21,614 nt of DNA from CAYJPA01 sp964371945 (GCA_964371945.1 CAYJPA010000095.1:1-21614); one strand, 5' to 3'. Shown: positions 1 to 7,433, numbered from the stretch's first letter. Program-made: numbers and translations. The notes: generated from the letters alone by a model not told the origin.

Positions 1-437
1 ATTGCCGGGCGATGCACAACAGACAATAGTCCGATCAATGACGCACGTTTCATCAATTGCATCCTGTCTACGGCGCGGATGTGGCCAGAAAATTCAGTGC
101 TTATGGCGACGGCGTTCGCCTCGTCCGGCATCATCACGAACGCTGGGACGGCAGGGGTTACCCTGATGGGCTGGCGGGCGAATCGATTCAGCTTGGCGCG
201 CGAGTGCTCGCGGTAGCAGATACCTTCGACGCACTTACCAGCGACCGGCCGTATCGAAGCGGCATGAGCGTGGATCGGGCGATCGCGATCTTGCGAGAGG
301 GCTCAGGCATGCAGTGGGATTCGACCGTCGTTGACGCGATGCTTTCGATCCTGACCGAAACGCCCGAACAGGTGCCTTTGTTCCGAGACGCTCCAGCGGC
401 TACGGCGGAGAAGTCCCTGGTCGCCGAAGCGGCATGA
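1..437 (+). pseudogene. HD-GYP domain phosphodiesterase, C-terminal remnant
   Basis: The readable part (TTG at 57 to the stop at 435-437, 126 aa) carries the second half of an HD-GYP domain, the family that hydrolyses cyclic di-GMP: HHHERWDGRGYPDG followed by LGARVLAVADTFDALTSDRP. The catalytic HD pair, which lies further N-terminal in the family, is absent. Reading upstream in the same frame, RTFHQ directly precedes LHPVYGAD and looks like domain sequence, but in-frame stops occur at 39-41 (TGA) and 27-29 (TAG). No ribosome binding site precedes the TTG at 57. I infer a decayed or interrupted gene whose 5' part lies outside the window; a real short protein from TTG 57 is possible but would lack catalytic residues. 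Domain assignment is confident, pseudogene status moderate. Confidence 0.65.
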
Positions 438-483
438 TCCGCGTCGGGATCGAATCGACTCGCTGCACAGCAAGTTGCGTTCC

Positions 484-879
484 CTAATGCAGAAGTTGAA
501 TTCGTCCTTCGCGCGCGACCACTCCGAAGTGACGAAAGTCGAATGTCAGGGTCCGCCCACCTCTTCTCTCAGCGCATGCGATTACTGAAGCATCAGCGAA
601 ACCCAACGGGAGATCGGCGTAGCGCACGATCAATTCGCGCACCCGCGTCATATCAGCCTCGCAACAGTCCATTGTGTATGCGCCGTCTGAGACATCAGTC
701 AGAAACGAATTGAGGGCGAAGAGTCCGAATCTTTGCTCTACGTAGTAGGTGATTTCGGTGAGGATCGGAGTTGGGACAACCAGGAGGCCCCGTTCAGAAC
801 CCAAATGAGCGATTGCGGCGGCATGGTTTGGATCCCGATGGTCAATTGCCGCAACGATCGCCGATGTATCGCAGGTCAC
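484..879 (-). CDS. PIN-domain toxin, VapC type
   Basis: A 131-aa PIN-domain protein, the ribonuclease half of a VapBC-type toxin-antitoxin pair. The expected acidic residues are present: Asp4 in CDTSAIVAAID, Glu42 in ILTEITYYVE, Asp96 in GFADASVIA and Asp114 in LTFDFRHFG. These would bind Mg2+/Mn2+ for single-stranded RNA cleavage. I choose GTG at 879 because it overlaps the antitoxin stop as GTGA and has GGAAG about 9-10 bases upstream; TTG at 882 is one codon earlier and less likely. The overlap implies translational coupling to the upstream antitoxin. The length is typical of VapC. RNA target unknown. Confidence 0.9.
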   Translation of the reverse strand: MTCDTSAIVAAIDHRDPNHAAAIAHLGSERGLLVVPTPILTEITYYVEQRFGLFALNSFLTDVSDGAYTMDCCEADMTRVRELIVRYADLPLGFADASVIACAERRGGRTLTFDFRHFGVVAREGRIQLLH

Positions 880-1103
880 CAATCACGCTTCCAGTTTCTT
901 TGTAACCAGTCTTCTATATCCGACGATGAAATCCTGCCGTCGGAGACGATACCCCACGATTTTGGCCGCGGCCGCTCTTGATCGGCGAGGTAAACCGCGA
1001 GGGCTTCACGGATGATCTGAGCCTGCGGCCTACCTGATCGCCGGGAGAGCTCCTCGAGCGCCTCGTGCTGTTCCTTTGGAATGTAGATCGTCGTTTTGTC
1101 CAT
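876..1103 (-). CDS. Ribbon-helix-helix antitoxin, VapB type
   Basis: A 75-aa protein. Residues 1-43 form a ribbon-helix-helix DNA-binding domain: the beta strand KTTIYIPKEQ is followed by helices around HEALEELSRRSGRPQAQIIR and EALAVYLADQ. The C-terminal part (about 44-75, rich in Trp and charged residues) is where VapB-type antitoxins normally wrap the cognate PIN toxin. It is the first gene of the pair and its stop overlaps the toxin start by 4 bases. The family represses its own operon; a 21-base inverted repeat just upstream fits such an operator. No ribosome binding site precedes the ATG at 1103 and a good -10 ends 6 bases before it, so the mRNA is probably leaderless. Confidence 0.88.
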   Translation of the reverse strand: MDKTTIYIPKEQHEALEELSRRSGRPQAQIIREALAVYLADQERPRPKSWGIVSDGRISSSDIEDWLQRNWKRDW

Positions 1104-1109
1104 AGACTG

Positions 1110-1138
1110 ATCTTACCATATGCCATATATGGTAGCAA
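1110..1138 (-). promoter_or_regulatory. Promoter of the VapBC operon
   Basis: On the minus strand a -35 box TTGCTA (1138-1133) and a -10 box TAAGAT (1115-1110) are separated by exactly 17 bases. The -10 box ends 6 bases before the antitoxin ATG at 1103, so transcription would begin at or next to the start codon. Promoter strength and start point are inferred from sequence. Confidence 0.6.
1114..1134. promoter_or_regulatory. Putative operator for autoregulation of the VapBC operon
   Basis: TACCATA (1114-1120) and TATGGTA (1128-1134) form a perfect 7-base inverted repeat with a 7-base centre. It occupies the space between the -35 and -10 boxes, so a bound RHH antitoxin would block RNA polymerase. 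Short inverted repeats in this position are usual for RHH-regulated toxin-antitoxin operons. Binding is inferred. Confidence 0.6.
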
Positions 1139-1183
1139 TATACTGGTTCGTGGATTCGTAACGAGGAGTATTGATCCCGGTCT

Positions 1184-1541
1184 TCATCCCGTCGATGCTT
1201 CGGCGATCGAATGTGGAAAATGGGTTGGCGAGAATGAAATCGCGCCGCCGGGAAGCATCCAGGGCAGGATTTTGAGCGAAAAGCGGCCCGCGATCACCGC
1301 TGGGTCTTGGGCACAGAGCTCTTTAGCTCTTTCGGCGTCGATGTTGAAGATGCAGAGTCCGCGGAAGGTCTCATCGTCGTCGCCGATGAACGAACTGGCG
1401 GCCAGAAGATGACCCGCTTCGTGGATCGTTTCCAGGTGGTGTAGGGTGCGCGCCTTGGAGCGAGGCGCTTGCTTCGTCGTCGAGTTGCGGAGCATCCGGG
1501 CGAAGCATTAAGAAGACCGCGGTGAACTGATTGAATGGCAT
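1184..1541 (-). pseudogene. YciI-like (YCII-related) protein, frameshifted
   Basis: Two reading frames together make one YciI-like protein of about 118 aa. From ATG 1541 (preceded by GAGAGGGG, 8 bases away) the first frame gives MPFNQFTAVFLMLRPDAP and LDDEASASLQGAH; from about 1444 the next frame continues LHHLETIHEAGHLLAAS and later AKELCAQDPAVIAGRF. The family pattern joins across the break as QGAH-LHHLETIHEAGHLL if one C is removed from the CCC run (GGG at 1444-1446 on the plus strand). The family has a ferredoxin-like fold and mostly unknown functions. Either the strain carries a +1 frameshift or the base is a sequencing error; the rest of the gene looks intact, which makes an error or a very recent mutation plausible. 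Confidence 0.75.
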
Positions 1542-1632
1542 GGCGTTCCCCTCTCGTGATATCCGGACAAGCCGAGGCCTGCCGTTGGTCACGCCGGGGC
1601 AACGCTCGCAACGCGGCGATTATATCGGTTGC

Positions 1633-2109
1633 CTAGCGCACGGCCCACTCCCAGAGACCGTAACTGGTTTTCTGGTCGAGTTTGTGGCCCGCCTGGGTGA
1701 GGGTCAGTTCGATCTCGCCGCGATGATGCGATTCGTGGCTGATGAGATAGCCGAGGAACGCGACGGCGTGCGGTTTGAATCCCTTGATTCTGCCTGCTTC
1801 AACGCCTTGCCCCAGTAAGGAACCGATCGCGGCGCCAGATGCTGCCAATGCGGTGGTCAGCGTGGATTTGTCGATCGCTTGCTCTTTTTCGATTTTCTCG
1901 TGTCCGTCGAGGAGCTCTGGAGCAGCCGACTTCAGCCACATCAGCCGGACATTATGGATGTGGGCGAACATCTCGCCGACCGATCGGCCTTTGCCGCCGG
2001 TTTGCTTGCCGGAGAGTGCTTCATTAGAGATCGCGGCCAGCATGTACAGGTTGATTCGGTTGTGGATCTCCCAGGTTCCCGCGATCTGTGCCGCCAATTC
2101 TTCCCCCAT
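1633..2109 (-). CDS. DinB-family protein
   Basis: A 158-aa four-helix-bundle protein of the DinB/YfiT-like superfamily, whose members bind a metal with three histidines and often act as thiol-dependent transferases or have unknown roles. Candidate ligands are His50/His52 in EMFAHIHNVR and the HESHHRGE motif near the C-terminus (His125, His128, His129), which is typical of DinB proteins. The start at ATG 2109 is well supported by GAGGGAGGAAG immediately upstream. It is transcribed divergently from the LLM oxidoreductase gene and sits upstream of the frameshifted YciI-like gene on the same strand, separated by about 90 bases. The substrate cannot be told from sequence. Confidence 0.85.
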   Translation of the reverse strand: MGEELAAQIAGTWEIHNRINLYMLAAISNEALSGKQTGGKGRSVGEMFAHIHNVRLMWLKSAAPELLDGHEKIEKEQAIDKSTLTTALAASGAAIGSLLGQGVEAGRIKGFKPHAVAFLGYLISHESHHRGEIELTLTQAGHKLDQKTSYGLWEWAVR

Positions 2110-2176
2110 CTTCCTCCCTCGATCCGTTAGCAGATCAGAAGCTTTTTCCGATTCCGCGCCGAGCGCTCGTCTGCGA

Positions 2177-2200
2177 TGATTGAAGCGAACTCGTCAATCA
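2177..2200. promoter_or_regulatory. Inverted repeat in the divergent DinB/LLM intergenic region
   Basis: TGATTGA (2177-2183) and TCAATCA (2194-2200) form a perfect 7-base inverted repeat with a 10-base spacer. It lies between two divergent genes, 67 bases upstream of the DinB start and about 75 bases upstream of the LLM start, where a regulator of both could bind. No regulator gene is adjacent. Function inferred only from position and symmetry. Confidence 0.35.
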
Positions 2201-2275
2201 GGATTCCTCATCGCCAACGAGCTGATCGTCCGCGTCTCCGTGACGCTGAACCATTGCGGAGGATAACAAATCACC

Positions 2276-3220
2276 ATGAGCGATATGCAGACCACAGAGC
2301 TCAAGAAGAAGCGGCCGATCAAGGTCGGGTTGATCCTGCCGGACACCGAACGCGAAATGGGCGGTGAAACGCCCCGTTGGGCCGACATCGCGGCGATGGC
2401 GCGATTTGGCGAGGAGGCAGGATTCGATTCGCTGTGGGTGTTCGATCATCTTATCTACCGGCCGGCGGGACTCGAACCGCAGGGCCCGTGGGAATGCTGG
2501 TCGAACCTGGCGGCGCTGGCCGCGATCACGTCTCGCGTCGAGATCGGTCCGGTCGTCTGCTGCACATCGTTTCGCAATCCCGCGTTGTTGGCGAAGATCG
2601 CCGGCACGGTCGAGGAGATCTCGGGCGGCAGGCTCGTGCTTGGATTGGGCGCCGGCTGGAATCCACCCGACTACGCCGAGTTCGGCTTTCCGTTCGATCA
2701 CCGGGTTAGCCGCTTCGAAGAAGCGCTGATCATCATTCATGGCCTGCTCCGCAACAGCACGATCGACTTCGACGGGACCTATTACTCCGCGCGCGATTGC
2801 GAGTTGCGGCCGCGAGGTCCGCGAGCCAGCGGTCCACCGATTCTGATCGGCTCTTCCGCACCTCGAATGCTCGGCTTATTGGCGAAGTACGGCGATATCT
2901 GGAACGCCTGGGCGCTGCAAACGGTGGACGAGATCATTGAGCATCGGGATATTGTCGATGCCGCGATGCTCACAGCCGACCGCGATCCAGTAAGTGTTGA
3001 GCGAACCGTCGCGCTATTGCTCGATCTGCCGACCGCGACCGGTCGCCCAAGCGAGGAGACCAAAGTCGGCTTCAAAGCGAGATCGCCTGAAGAGATCGCT
3101 GAACATTTGCTAAAGTACGCGGAAGCGGGCATTAGCCACGTACAACTCATGCTCGATCCGAACACCATGGCCGGGATGAAATGGGCCGCGCAAGCGCTGG
3201 AGTACATTGACCGCGGCTAG
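2276..3220 (+). CDS. LLM-class flavin/F420-dependent oxidoreductase
   Basis: A 314-aa luciferase-like monooxygenase-fold protein. The beginning IKVGLILPD, then the segment GFDSLWVFDHL (residues 49-59), SFRNPALLAKIAGTVEEISGG and LVLGLGAGWNPPDYAEFG (about 120-137) are typical of the TIM-barrel LLM family, and this pattern is commonest among F420-dependent members. GPPILIGSSAPRMLGLLAKYGDIWN further on is also characteristic. The start at ATG 2276 follows GGAGG at 2258-2262. The downstream alpha/beta hydrolase begins 21 bases later and is probably cotranscribed, which suggests a small oxidative or degradative pathway. FMN as cofactor cannot be excluded and the substrate is unknown. Confidence 0.88.
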   Translation: MSDMQTTELKKKRPIKVGLILPDTEREMGGETPRWADIAAMARFGEEAGFDSLWVFDHLIYRPAGLEPQGPWECWSNLAALAAITSRVEIGPVVCCTSFRNPALLAKIAGTVEEISGGRLVLGLGAGWNPPDYAEFGFPFDHRVSRFEEALIIIHGLLRNSTIDFDGTYYSARDCELRPRGPRASGPPILIGSSAPRMLGLLAKYGDIWNAWALQTVDEIIEHRDIVDAAMLTADRDPVSVERTVALLLDLPTATGRPSEETKVGFKARSPEEIAEHLLKYAEAGISHVQLMLDPNTMAGMKWAAQALEYIDRG

Positions 3221-3241
3221 CGCATCAAAAGGAGAGATGCA

Positions 3242-4051
3242 ATGAGCGGGTCCGTGTTGGGTCGCAAACCGCCGCCGGCGGACCTCCGTATGACTTACGG
3301 CGACGCACCGGAGCAGTTCGGCGATCTGCGATTGCCCAAAGCCGGGTCTGGTCCATTTCCGGCTATTGCATTCATTCACGGCGGCTTTTGGCGAGCGCAG
3401 TACGATCTGCTGCACGCCGGTCATCTCTGCAAGGCGTTTGTCGATTTCGGGATCGCGAGCTGGAATCTCGAGTACCGACGGCTGGGAAATGATGGTGGCG
3501 GCTGGCCTGGCACGTTTCTGGATGTGGCTGCCGGGCTCCGCCACTTCGTATCGATCGCGCCCGAGCACAATATCGACCCGACAAGGATCGTCGTGGCGGG
3601 GCACTCGGCCGGCGGTCACCTTGCGCTCTGGGCGGCAGGTCTCGCGCGGGTGGCTACCGACAGCCCTCTTGCCGCCGAAGCGCTGCCGCTACGAGGAGCG
3701 GTCTCGCTCGCTGGTGTGGTCGATTTGCGTGAGTCGTGGCGACTCAAGCTCAGTTCCAATGTCACGGCCGACCTCTTGGGCGGGTCGCCCGGCGAATTGC
3801 CCGAGCGATATGCGGCGGCGTCCCCGATCGAATTGCTGCCAAACGGGGTACGTCAACTTTTGATTCACGGAACGGACGACGACATCGTCCCGATCTCGAT
3901 CAGCGAAGGTTATGTCGAGTCGGCGGTGGCAGCCGGCGATGACGCGACGCTCATGGCATTGCCAAGTACCGACCATTTCGCTCCGATCGACCCGGAGTCG
4001 GTTATCTGGCCGGGTATGTTGAGCGCGATCATCGCGTTGTTCAACGATTAG
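3242..4051 (+). CDS. Alpha/beta hydrolase (esterase, BD-FAE/arylformamidase-like)
   Basis: A 269-aa serine hydrolase, probably cytoplasmic (no signal peptide). It shows an oxyanion-hole motif FIHGGFW (HGG at 46-48), the nucleophile elbow GHSAGGH (Ser122), an acidic residue near 212-214 in IHGTDDDIVP and a C-terminal His245 in STDHFAPID, so the catalytic triad looks complete. The HGGFW plus GHSAGGH combination occurs in carboxylesterases and in kynurenine-formamidase-like enzymes; the substrate cannot be decided here. The start at ATG 3242 follows GGAGAG at 3231-3236. It lies 21 bases after the LLM oxidoreductase, implying one operon, and converges on the small minus-strand gene ending at 4079. 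Confidence 0.88.
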   Translation: MSGSVLGRKPPPADLRMTYGDAPEQFGDLRLPKAGSGPFPAIAFIHGGFWRAQYDLLHAGHLCKAFVDFGIASWNLEYRRLGNDGGGWPGTFLDVAAGLRHFVSIAPEHNIDPTRIVVAGHSAGGHLALWAAGLARVATDSPLAAEALPLRGAVSLAGVVDLRESWRLKLSSNVTADLLGGSPGELPERYAAASPIELLPNGVRQLLIHGTDDDIVPISISEGYVESAVAAGDDATLMALPSTDHFAPIDPESVIWPGMLSAIIALFND

Positions 4052-4078
4052 GACGAACCGGCGTCAATTTCAGCCCTC

Positions 4079-4420
4079 TCAAATTGTCCGCAATGACTTC
4101 ACGAAATCGATGGTGAAAGGGTCGCCTGACATTTCGAGGGCTTTGGTCAACCGGCCCTCCAATTCCTGGTCGGCGGCCGCGAAGGCGCGCTCAACTGCCT
4201 CGGGCATGACCTCACGTCGCGCTTTACCGTAGGCTGCCTCTTCATCGGGCTCGCTGTCGATCGCGAGAAAGCCACTGCCGTTCTCGAAGTGGATTGTCCA
4301 ATTGTCGGCCGCAATGTCGATCTCCCCGCCGGCTTCTCCCTCGACGATATCGAAGTCGATCGCCTGAAGCACGGTCAACAAATGGCGCTCAAGCGCTTCG
4401 GTGAATTCGGACATCTCCAC
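4079..4420 (-). CDS. Hypothetical acidic protein
   Basis: A 113-aa protein that I do not recognise. It is acidic and soluble, with an N-terminal helix (about 4-22), a beta-rich middle (DFDIVEGEAGGEIDI, NWTIHFENGSGFLAI) and a helical C-terminal half rich in Glu and Ala. No signal peptide or membrane segment is visible. The start is GTG at 4420, because GGAGGG lies 8 bases upstream of it; the ATG two codons later would leave a spacing of 14. It is convergent with the alpha/beta hydrolase and divergent from the adenosine deaminase gene (118 bases apart). The clear ribosome binding site and the absence of an overlapping real gene support coding. Confidence 0.65.
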   Translation of the reverse strand: MEMSEFTEALERHLLTVLQAIDFDIVEGEAGGEIDIAADNWTIHFENGSGFLAIDSEPDEEAAYGKARREVMPEAVERAFAAADQELEGRLTKALEMSGDPFTIDFVKSLRTI

Positions 4421-4538
4421 CGCGGCTACCCTCCGAATCGAATTCTATCCATATCTCGGCAGGTTGACGCCCGCGAGCAAATGCTCGAGCCCCGGTATCA
4501 TTACGGCTGGAGTCTTGAGGCGGAAGAGGGAAAAAACC

Positions 4539-5606
4539 GTGTCGAAAACCTCGTATTTGAAGGCCGTACCTAAGGTGGAGTTGCACGTTCATCTTGAAGG
4601 GGCGATTCAACCGGTCACATTGTTGACGCTCGCGGAGCGAAACGGCATCCGGCTGCCAACGACGTCCGAAGCTGGACTGCGCGACTGGTTCATCTTTCGC
4701 GACTTCCCCCACTTTGCGGAGATCTACGTCACGATCTCACGATGCCTCAAAACCGCGGCCGACTACGAGTTGATCGTGCATGAATTCGGCGCGGAAATGG
4801 CGCGCCAGAACGTGCGCTACGCGGAAGTCACCTTTTCGCCGAGCACACACCGCGCGCTTGGCGTGTCGGACAACGATATGCTGGATGGGCTTGCGCGCGG
4901 ACGAACGCGCATTAAGGAGGAGCTCGGCGCTGAGATCAACTGGGTGTTCGACATCGTGCGCTGGACATCGAGTGAAGCGGACACCTTCAGCAAGGCCGAC
5001 TACACCACCGAGCTCGCGATCGCCTGCCAGGATCAAGGCGTTGTTGCCCTTGGATTGGGCGGGGTCGAGGCAGGACATCCACCCGAGCCATTTGAGCCGT
5101 GGTTCGATCGGGCGCGGGCAGCGGGGCTGCGGAGCGCCCCTCACGCCGGCGAGTTTGGCGGCCCGGGCAGCGTGCGCGGCGCCGTGGAGCGACTAGGAGC
5201 CGAGCGCATCGGTCACGGCGTCAACGCCGCCGTCGATCCCGAACTGGTGGAACTGCTGACAGAACGGAGAATCCCACTGGAGATCTCGCCCACGAGCAAT
5301 ATCCGCCTCGGCGCGTTCGCGGAGATGACCGATCACCCGTTTCGAGCACTGCACCAAGCGGGCGTCGTCGTAACGATCAACTCGGACGACCCACCACTCT
5401 TCAACACGACGTTCAACGACGAGGTCGCACTGCTCGACTCGGCGTTCGGATTTGACGTCGAGACGATCGACGAGATCCTGCTCGACGCGGTTCGGTGGAG
5501 CTTTCTGCCGGATGAGCGTCGAGCACAAATGGAATCAGAATTCAAGACGGAAATGACGGAGCTCAAACGGACACATGGAATCAACGAGACTGAGGAGCGA
5601 CGATGA
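4539..5606 (+). CDS. add: Adenosine deaminase-family protein
   Basis: A 355-aa zinc-dependent deaminase of the adenosine deaminase family, converting adenosine (or a related adenine nucleoside or base) to the inosine product plus ammonia. Numbered from GTG 4539: KVELHVHLEGAI has zinc ligands His16 and His18, HAGE gives His202 and catalytic Glu205, ERIGHGVNA gives His226, and INSDDPPLFNTTF gives Asp283/Asp284. SPTSNIRLGAF is also typical. The frame is open back to 4401, but the extra 46 residues resemble no domain and GGAAGAGGG lies about 8 bases before GTG 4539, so that start is chosen. The stop overlaps the next gene as ATGA. Adenine or aminodeoxyfutalosine deaminase activity is possible within this family. 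Confidence 0.85.
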   Translation: MSKTSYLKAVPKVELHVHLEGAIQPVTLLTLAERNGIRLPTTSEAGLRDWFIFRDFPHFAEIYVTISRCLKTAADYELIVHEFGAEMARQNVRYAEVTFSPSTHRALGVSDNDMLDGLARGRTRIKEELGAEINWVFDIVRWTSSEADTFSKADYTTELAIACQDQGVVALGLGGVEAGHPPEPFEPWFDRARAAGLRSAPHAGEFGGPGSVRGAVERLGAERIGHGVNAAVDPELVELLTERRIPLEISPTSNIRLGAFAEMTDHPFRALHQAGVVVTINSDDPPLFNTTFNDEVALLDSAFGFDVETIDEILLDAVRWSFLPDERRAQMESEFKTEMTELKRTHGINETEERR

Positions 5607-6502
5607 CACTGATCACGCGTGACAAGTTGGTCTACGGTTTCGATGCACGCACCCCGCCCGTGGCGACGATCAAGGCAGGCGATATCGTGACGGTCGAGAC
5701 GTATGACACCTCAACTGGCCGCATTCACAGGGCCGAGGATGTGCCGGCCTTCGTTGCGGTACGCGATCCGAAGAAGGTCAATCCGGCCTGCGGTCCGATT
5801 TACGTCGAGGGCGCCGAGCCGGGAGATGCCCTGGCGGTCGAGATCCTCGAGATCAGGCTGGCTCCGCTCGGGTTTGCGCGCGCGCTGAAGGGCGCCGGCG
5901 TGATTCAGGACGGGATTCGCGAGCACGGTGTGGTCATGGTGCGAGTCGAAGACGACGACTTAGTTTTCGGCGAGAAGCTCCGCTTTCCGGCACGGACGAT
6001 GGTCGGCGTGGTCGGAACCGCGCCGCCTGAGGGCACCATCTATACAGCACATCCCGGGCCGCAGGGTAGCAATATCGACCTCACAATCATCAAGCCAGGC
6101 GCGACCGTCTATCTCCCGGTTCATCATCTAGGGGCGCTGCTTGCGATCGGCGATGTGCACGCGTCAATGGGCGATGGCGAGGTCTGCGGCACCGGCGTCG
6201 AGATCAACGGCGAGGTCACGGTTCGGGTGAATGTGCTCAAGGGCCAAGCCCCCGAGCGCGTTTGGATTGAAACGCCGACCGATTGGGCAACGACCGGTCA
6301 AGCGATCTCACTCGACGATGCGGTCAAGCAGGCGGTCGAAGGCATGACGGCGCTGTTGATGGAGAAATTCGGTCTCGACAAGACGGAGGCATTCTTGCTT
6401 GTGAGTGCCCGCGGCGATGTGCGGGTCGGCCAGTGCGCCCGGATCAACGGCTGCGATGCCACCGCCTACGTTCTTTTCCCGAAAGATGTCGTGCGAGTTT
6501 AG
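5603..6502 (+). CDS. Acetamidase/formamidase family protein
   Basis: A 299-aa FmdA/AmdA-family amidohydrolase; members hydrolyse formamide or acetamide to the acid plus ammonia. Diagnostic segments are the N-terminal IKAGDIVTVETYD, VNPACGPIYVEGAEPGDAL, HPGPQGSNIDLTIIKPGATV and LPVHHLGALLAIGDVHASMG followed by DGEVCGTGVEI, which includes the conserved metal-site region. The C-terminal LLVSARGDVRVGQ is also family-like. The length matches. ATG 5603 overlaps the adenosine deaminase stop by 4 bases and is preceded by GAGGAG, so the two are translationally coupled. The pairing hints at nitrogen recovery from purine or amide compounds; the preferred amide is unknown. Confidence 0.88.
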   Translation: MTLITRDKLVYGFDARTPPVATIKAGDIVTVETYDTSTGRIHRAEDVPAFVAVRDPKKVNPACGPIYVEGAEPGDALAVEILEIRLAPLGFARALKGAGVIQDGIREHGVVMVRVEDDDLVFGEKLRFPARTMVGVVGTAPPEGTIYTAHPGPQGSNIDLTIIKPGATVYLPVHHLGALLAIGDVHASMGDGEVCGTGVEINGEVTVRVNVLKGQAPERVWIETPTDWATTGQAISLDDAVKQAVEGMTALLMEKFGLDKTEAFLLVSARGDVRVGQCARINGCDATAYVLFPKDVVRV

Positions 6503-6524
6503 GTCAATCCGCATTCCCGTAGTT

Positions 6525-6568
6525 GCGCAATTTATTGCGCCCGTCGCTGCGTGCGCAATAAATTGCGC
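6525..6568. repeat. Double palindrome between convergent genes (possible terminator or binding site)
   Basis: GCGCAATTTATTGCGC (6525-6540) and GCGCAATAAATTGCGC (6553-6568) are perfect reverse complements, 16 bases each, with a 12-base loop. Each arm is itself a near-perfect palindrome (GCGCAAT / ATTGCGC around two bases), so GCGCAAT or its complement occurs four times. The element lies 22 bases after the formamidase stop and 2 bases before the fdhD stop. It could act as a bidirectional terminator although no T-tract follows on either strand, or as a paired protein-binding site. Confidence 0.75.
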
Positions 6569-6570
6569 GG

Positions 6571-7428
6571 CTACACAGGTGCATTCGCTAACACAATGCG
6601 ATTGGCGCCGTGGTAGATGTTGAAGTGGTCGTCACGGAGGAATCCGACGAGCGTCAGATTGAAGCGCTTCGCCAAATCGACCGCCAGACTACTGGGCGCG
6701 GAGACCGAGGAGAGCACTGGAATTCCGGCGGCGACGCACTTTTGGGCGATCTCGAAGCTGCAACGGCCTGAGACCATCAGGATCGAATCGTTCAGTGGGA
6801 GCTTTCCTTCCAACAGCGCCCAGCCGACAAGCTTGTCGACCGCGTTGTGCCGGCCAACATCCTCTTGCAGACCGAGTAATTTGCCTTCGCCATTGAAGAT
6901 CGCGGCTGCATGAATTCCGCCGGTTTTCGCGAAGAGGCCCTGCGACGATCGGAGTTTCTCCGGCAAGGAATAGAGCACGGAGTGATCGACCGTCGGGCCA
7001 TCGGACAGAGGTTTGAGTCCCCGACGCTCGATCTGGTCGAGGCTCTCTTTCCCGCACACACCGCAGGCGCTCGTCATGCCGAAATTGCGATCGAGGGCAC
7101 TTAGGTTCAAATCTGCAGAGCCGCGGAGATTGACCGTGACGACGTTGTACTGCTGTTCCACGCCCGCGACCCGATCCACGCAATAAGCGACCCGCTCGAT
7201 CTTGTCACGGGACGAGATGATCCCCTCGGCAAAGAGAAATCCCACGGCTAGTTCGAAATCGGCGCCCGGCGTGCGCATGGTCACGGATACCGGCCGGGTG
7301 AGACCGTTCGCTGCCAGCCGGATCTCGAGGGGTTCTTCAGTGGCGAGGATGTCTGAGCGTACGCTCGACTGCCCTGCTTCGACGGTCAAGATACGCGCAC
7401 GGGTTTGGCCACCTCGTCGACCATCCAT
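6571..7428 (-). CDS. fdhD: Formate dehydrogenase accessory sulfurtransferase FdhD
   Basis: A 285-aa FdhD, which carries sulfur from an IscS-type desulfurase onto the bis-MGD molybdenum cofactor of formate dehydrogenases. The catalytic motif SACGVCGKES has Cys122 and Cys125, matching the two-cysteine active loop of the family; LGLQEDVGRHNAVDK (about 185-199) and LMVSGRCSFEIAQK are other hallmarks, and LVGFLRDDHFNIY lies near the end. It starts 5 bases after the stop of the molybdopterin oxidoreductase gene, so the two form an operon and FdhD presumably matures that enzyme. No clear Shine-Dalgarno precedes ATG 7428, consistent with coupling to the upstream gene. Confidence in identity is high. 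Confidence 0.95.
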   Translation of the reverse strand: MDGRRGGQTRARILTVEAGQSSVRSDILATEEPLEIRLAANGLTRPVSVTMRTPGADFELAVGFLFAEGIISSRDKIERVAYCVDRVAGVEQQYNVVTVNLRGSADLNLSALDRNFGMTSACGVCGKESLDQIERRGLKPLSDGPTVDHSVLYSLPEKLRSSQGLFAKTGGIHAAAIFNGEGKLLGLQEDVGRHNAVDKLVGWALLEGKLPLNDSILMVSGRCSFEIAQKCVAAGIPVLSSVSAPSSLAVDLAKRFNLTLVGFLRDDHFNIYHGANRIVLANAPV

Positions 7429-7433
7429 GTTCT

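Noticed and set aside
2198..2740. Minus-strand open frame of 180 codons
   Set aside because: Antisense to the LLM oxidoreductase, Arg-rich, and no recognisable domain.
4401..4538. N-terminal extension of the adenosine deaminase frame to 4401
   Set aside because: The additional 46 residues show no family sequence and would overlap the divergent minus-strand gene; GTG 4539 has a good ribosome binding site and fits family length.
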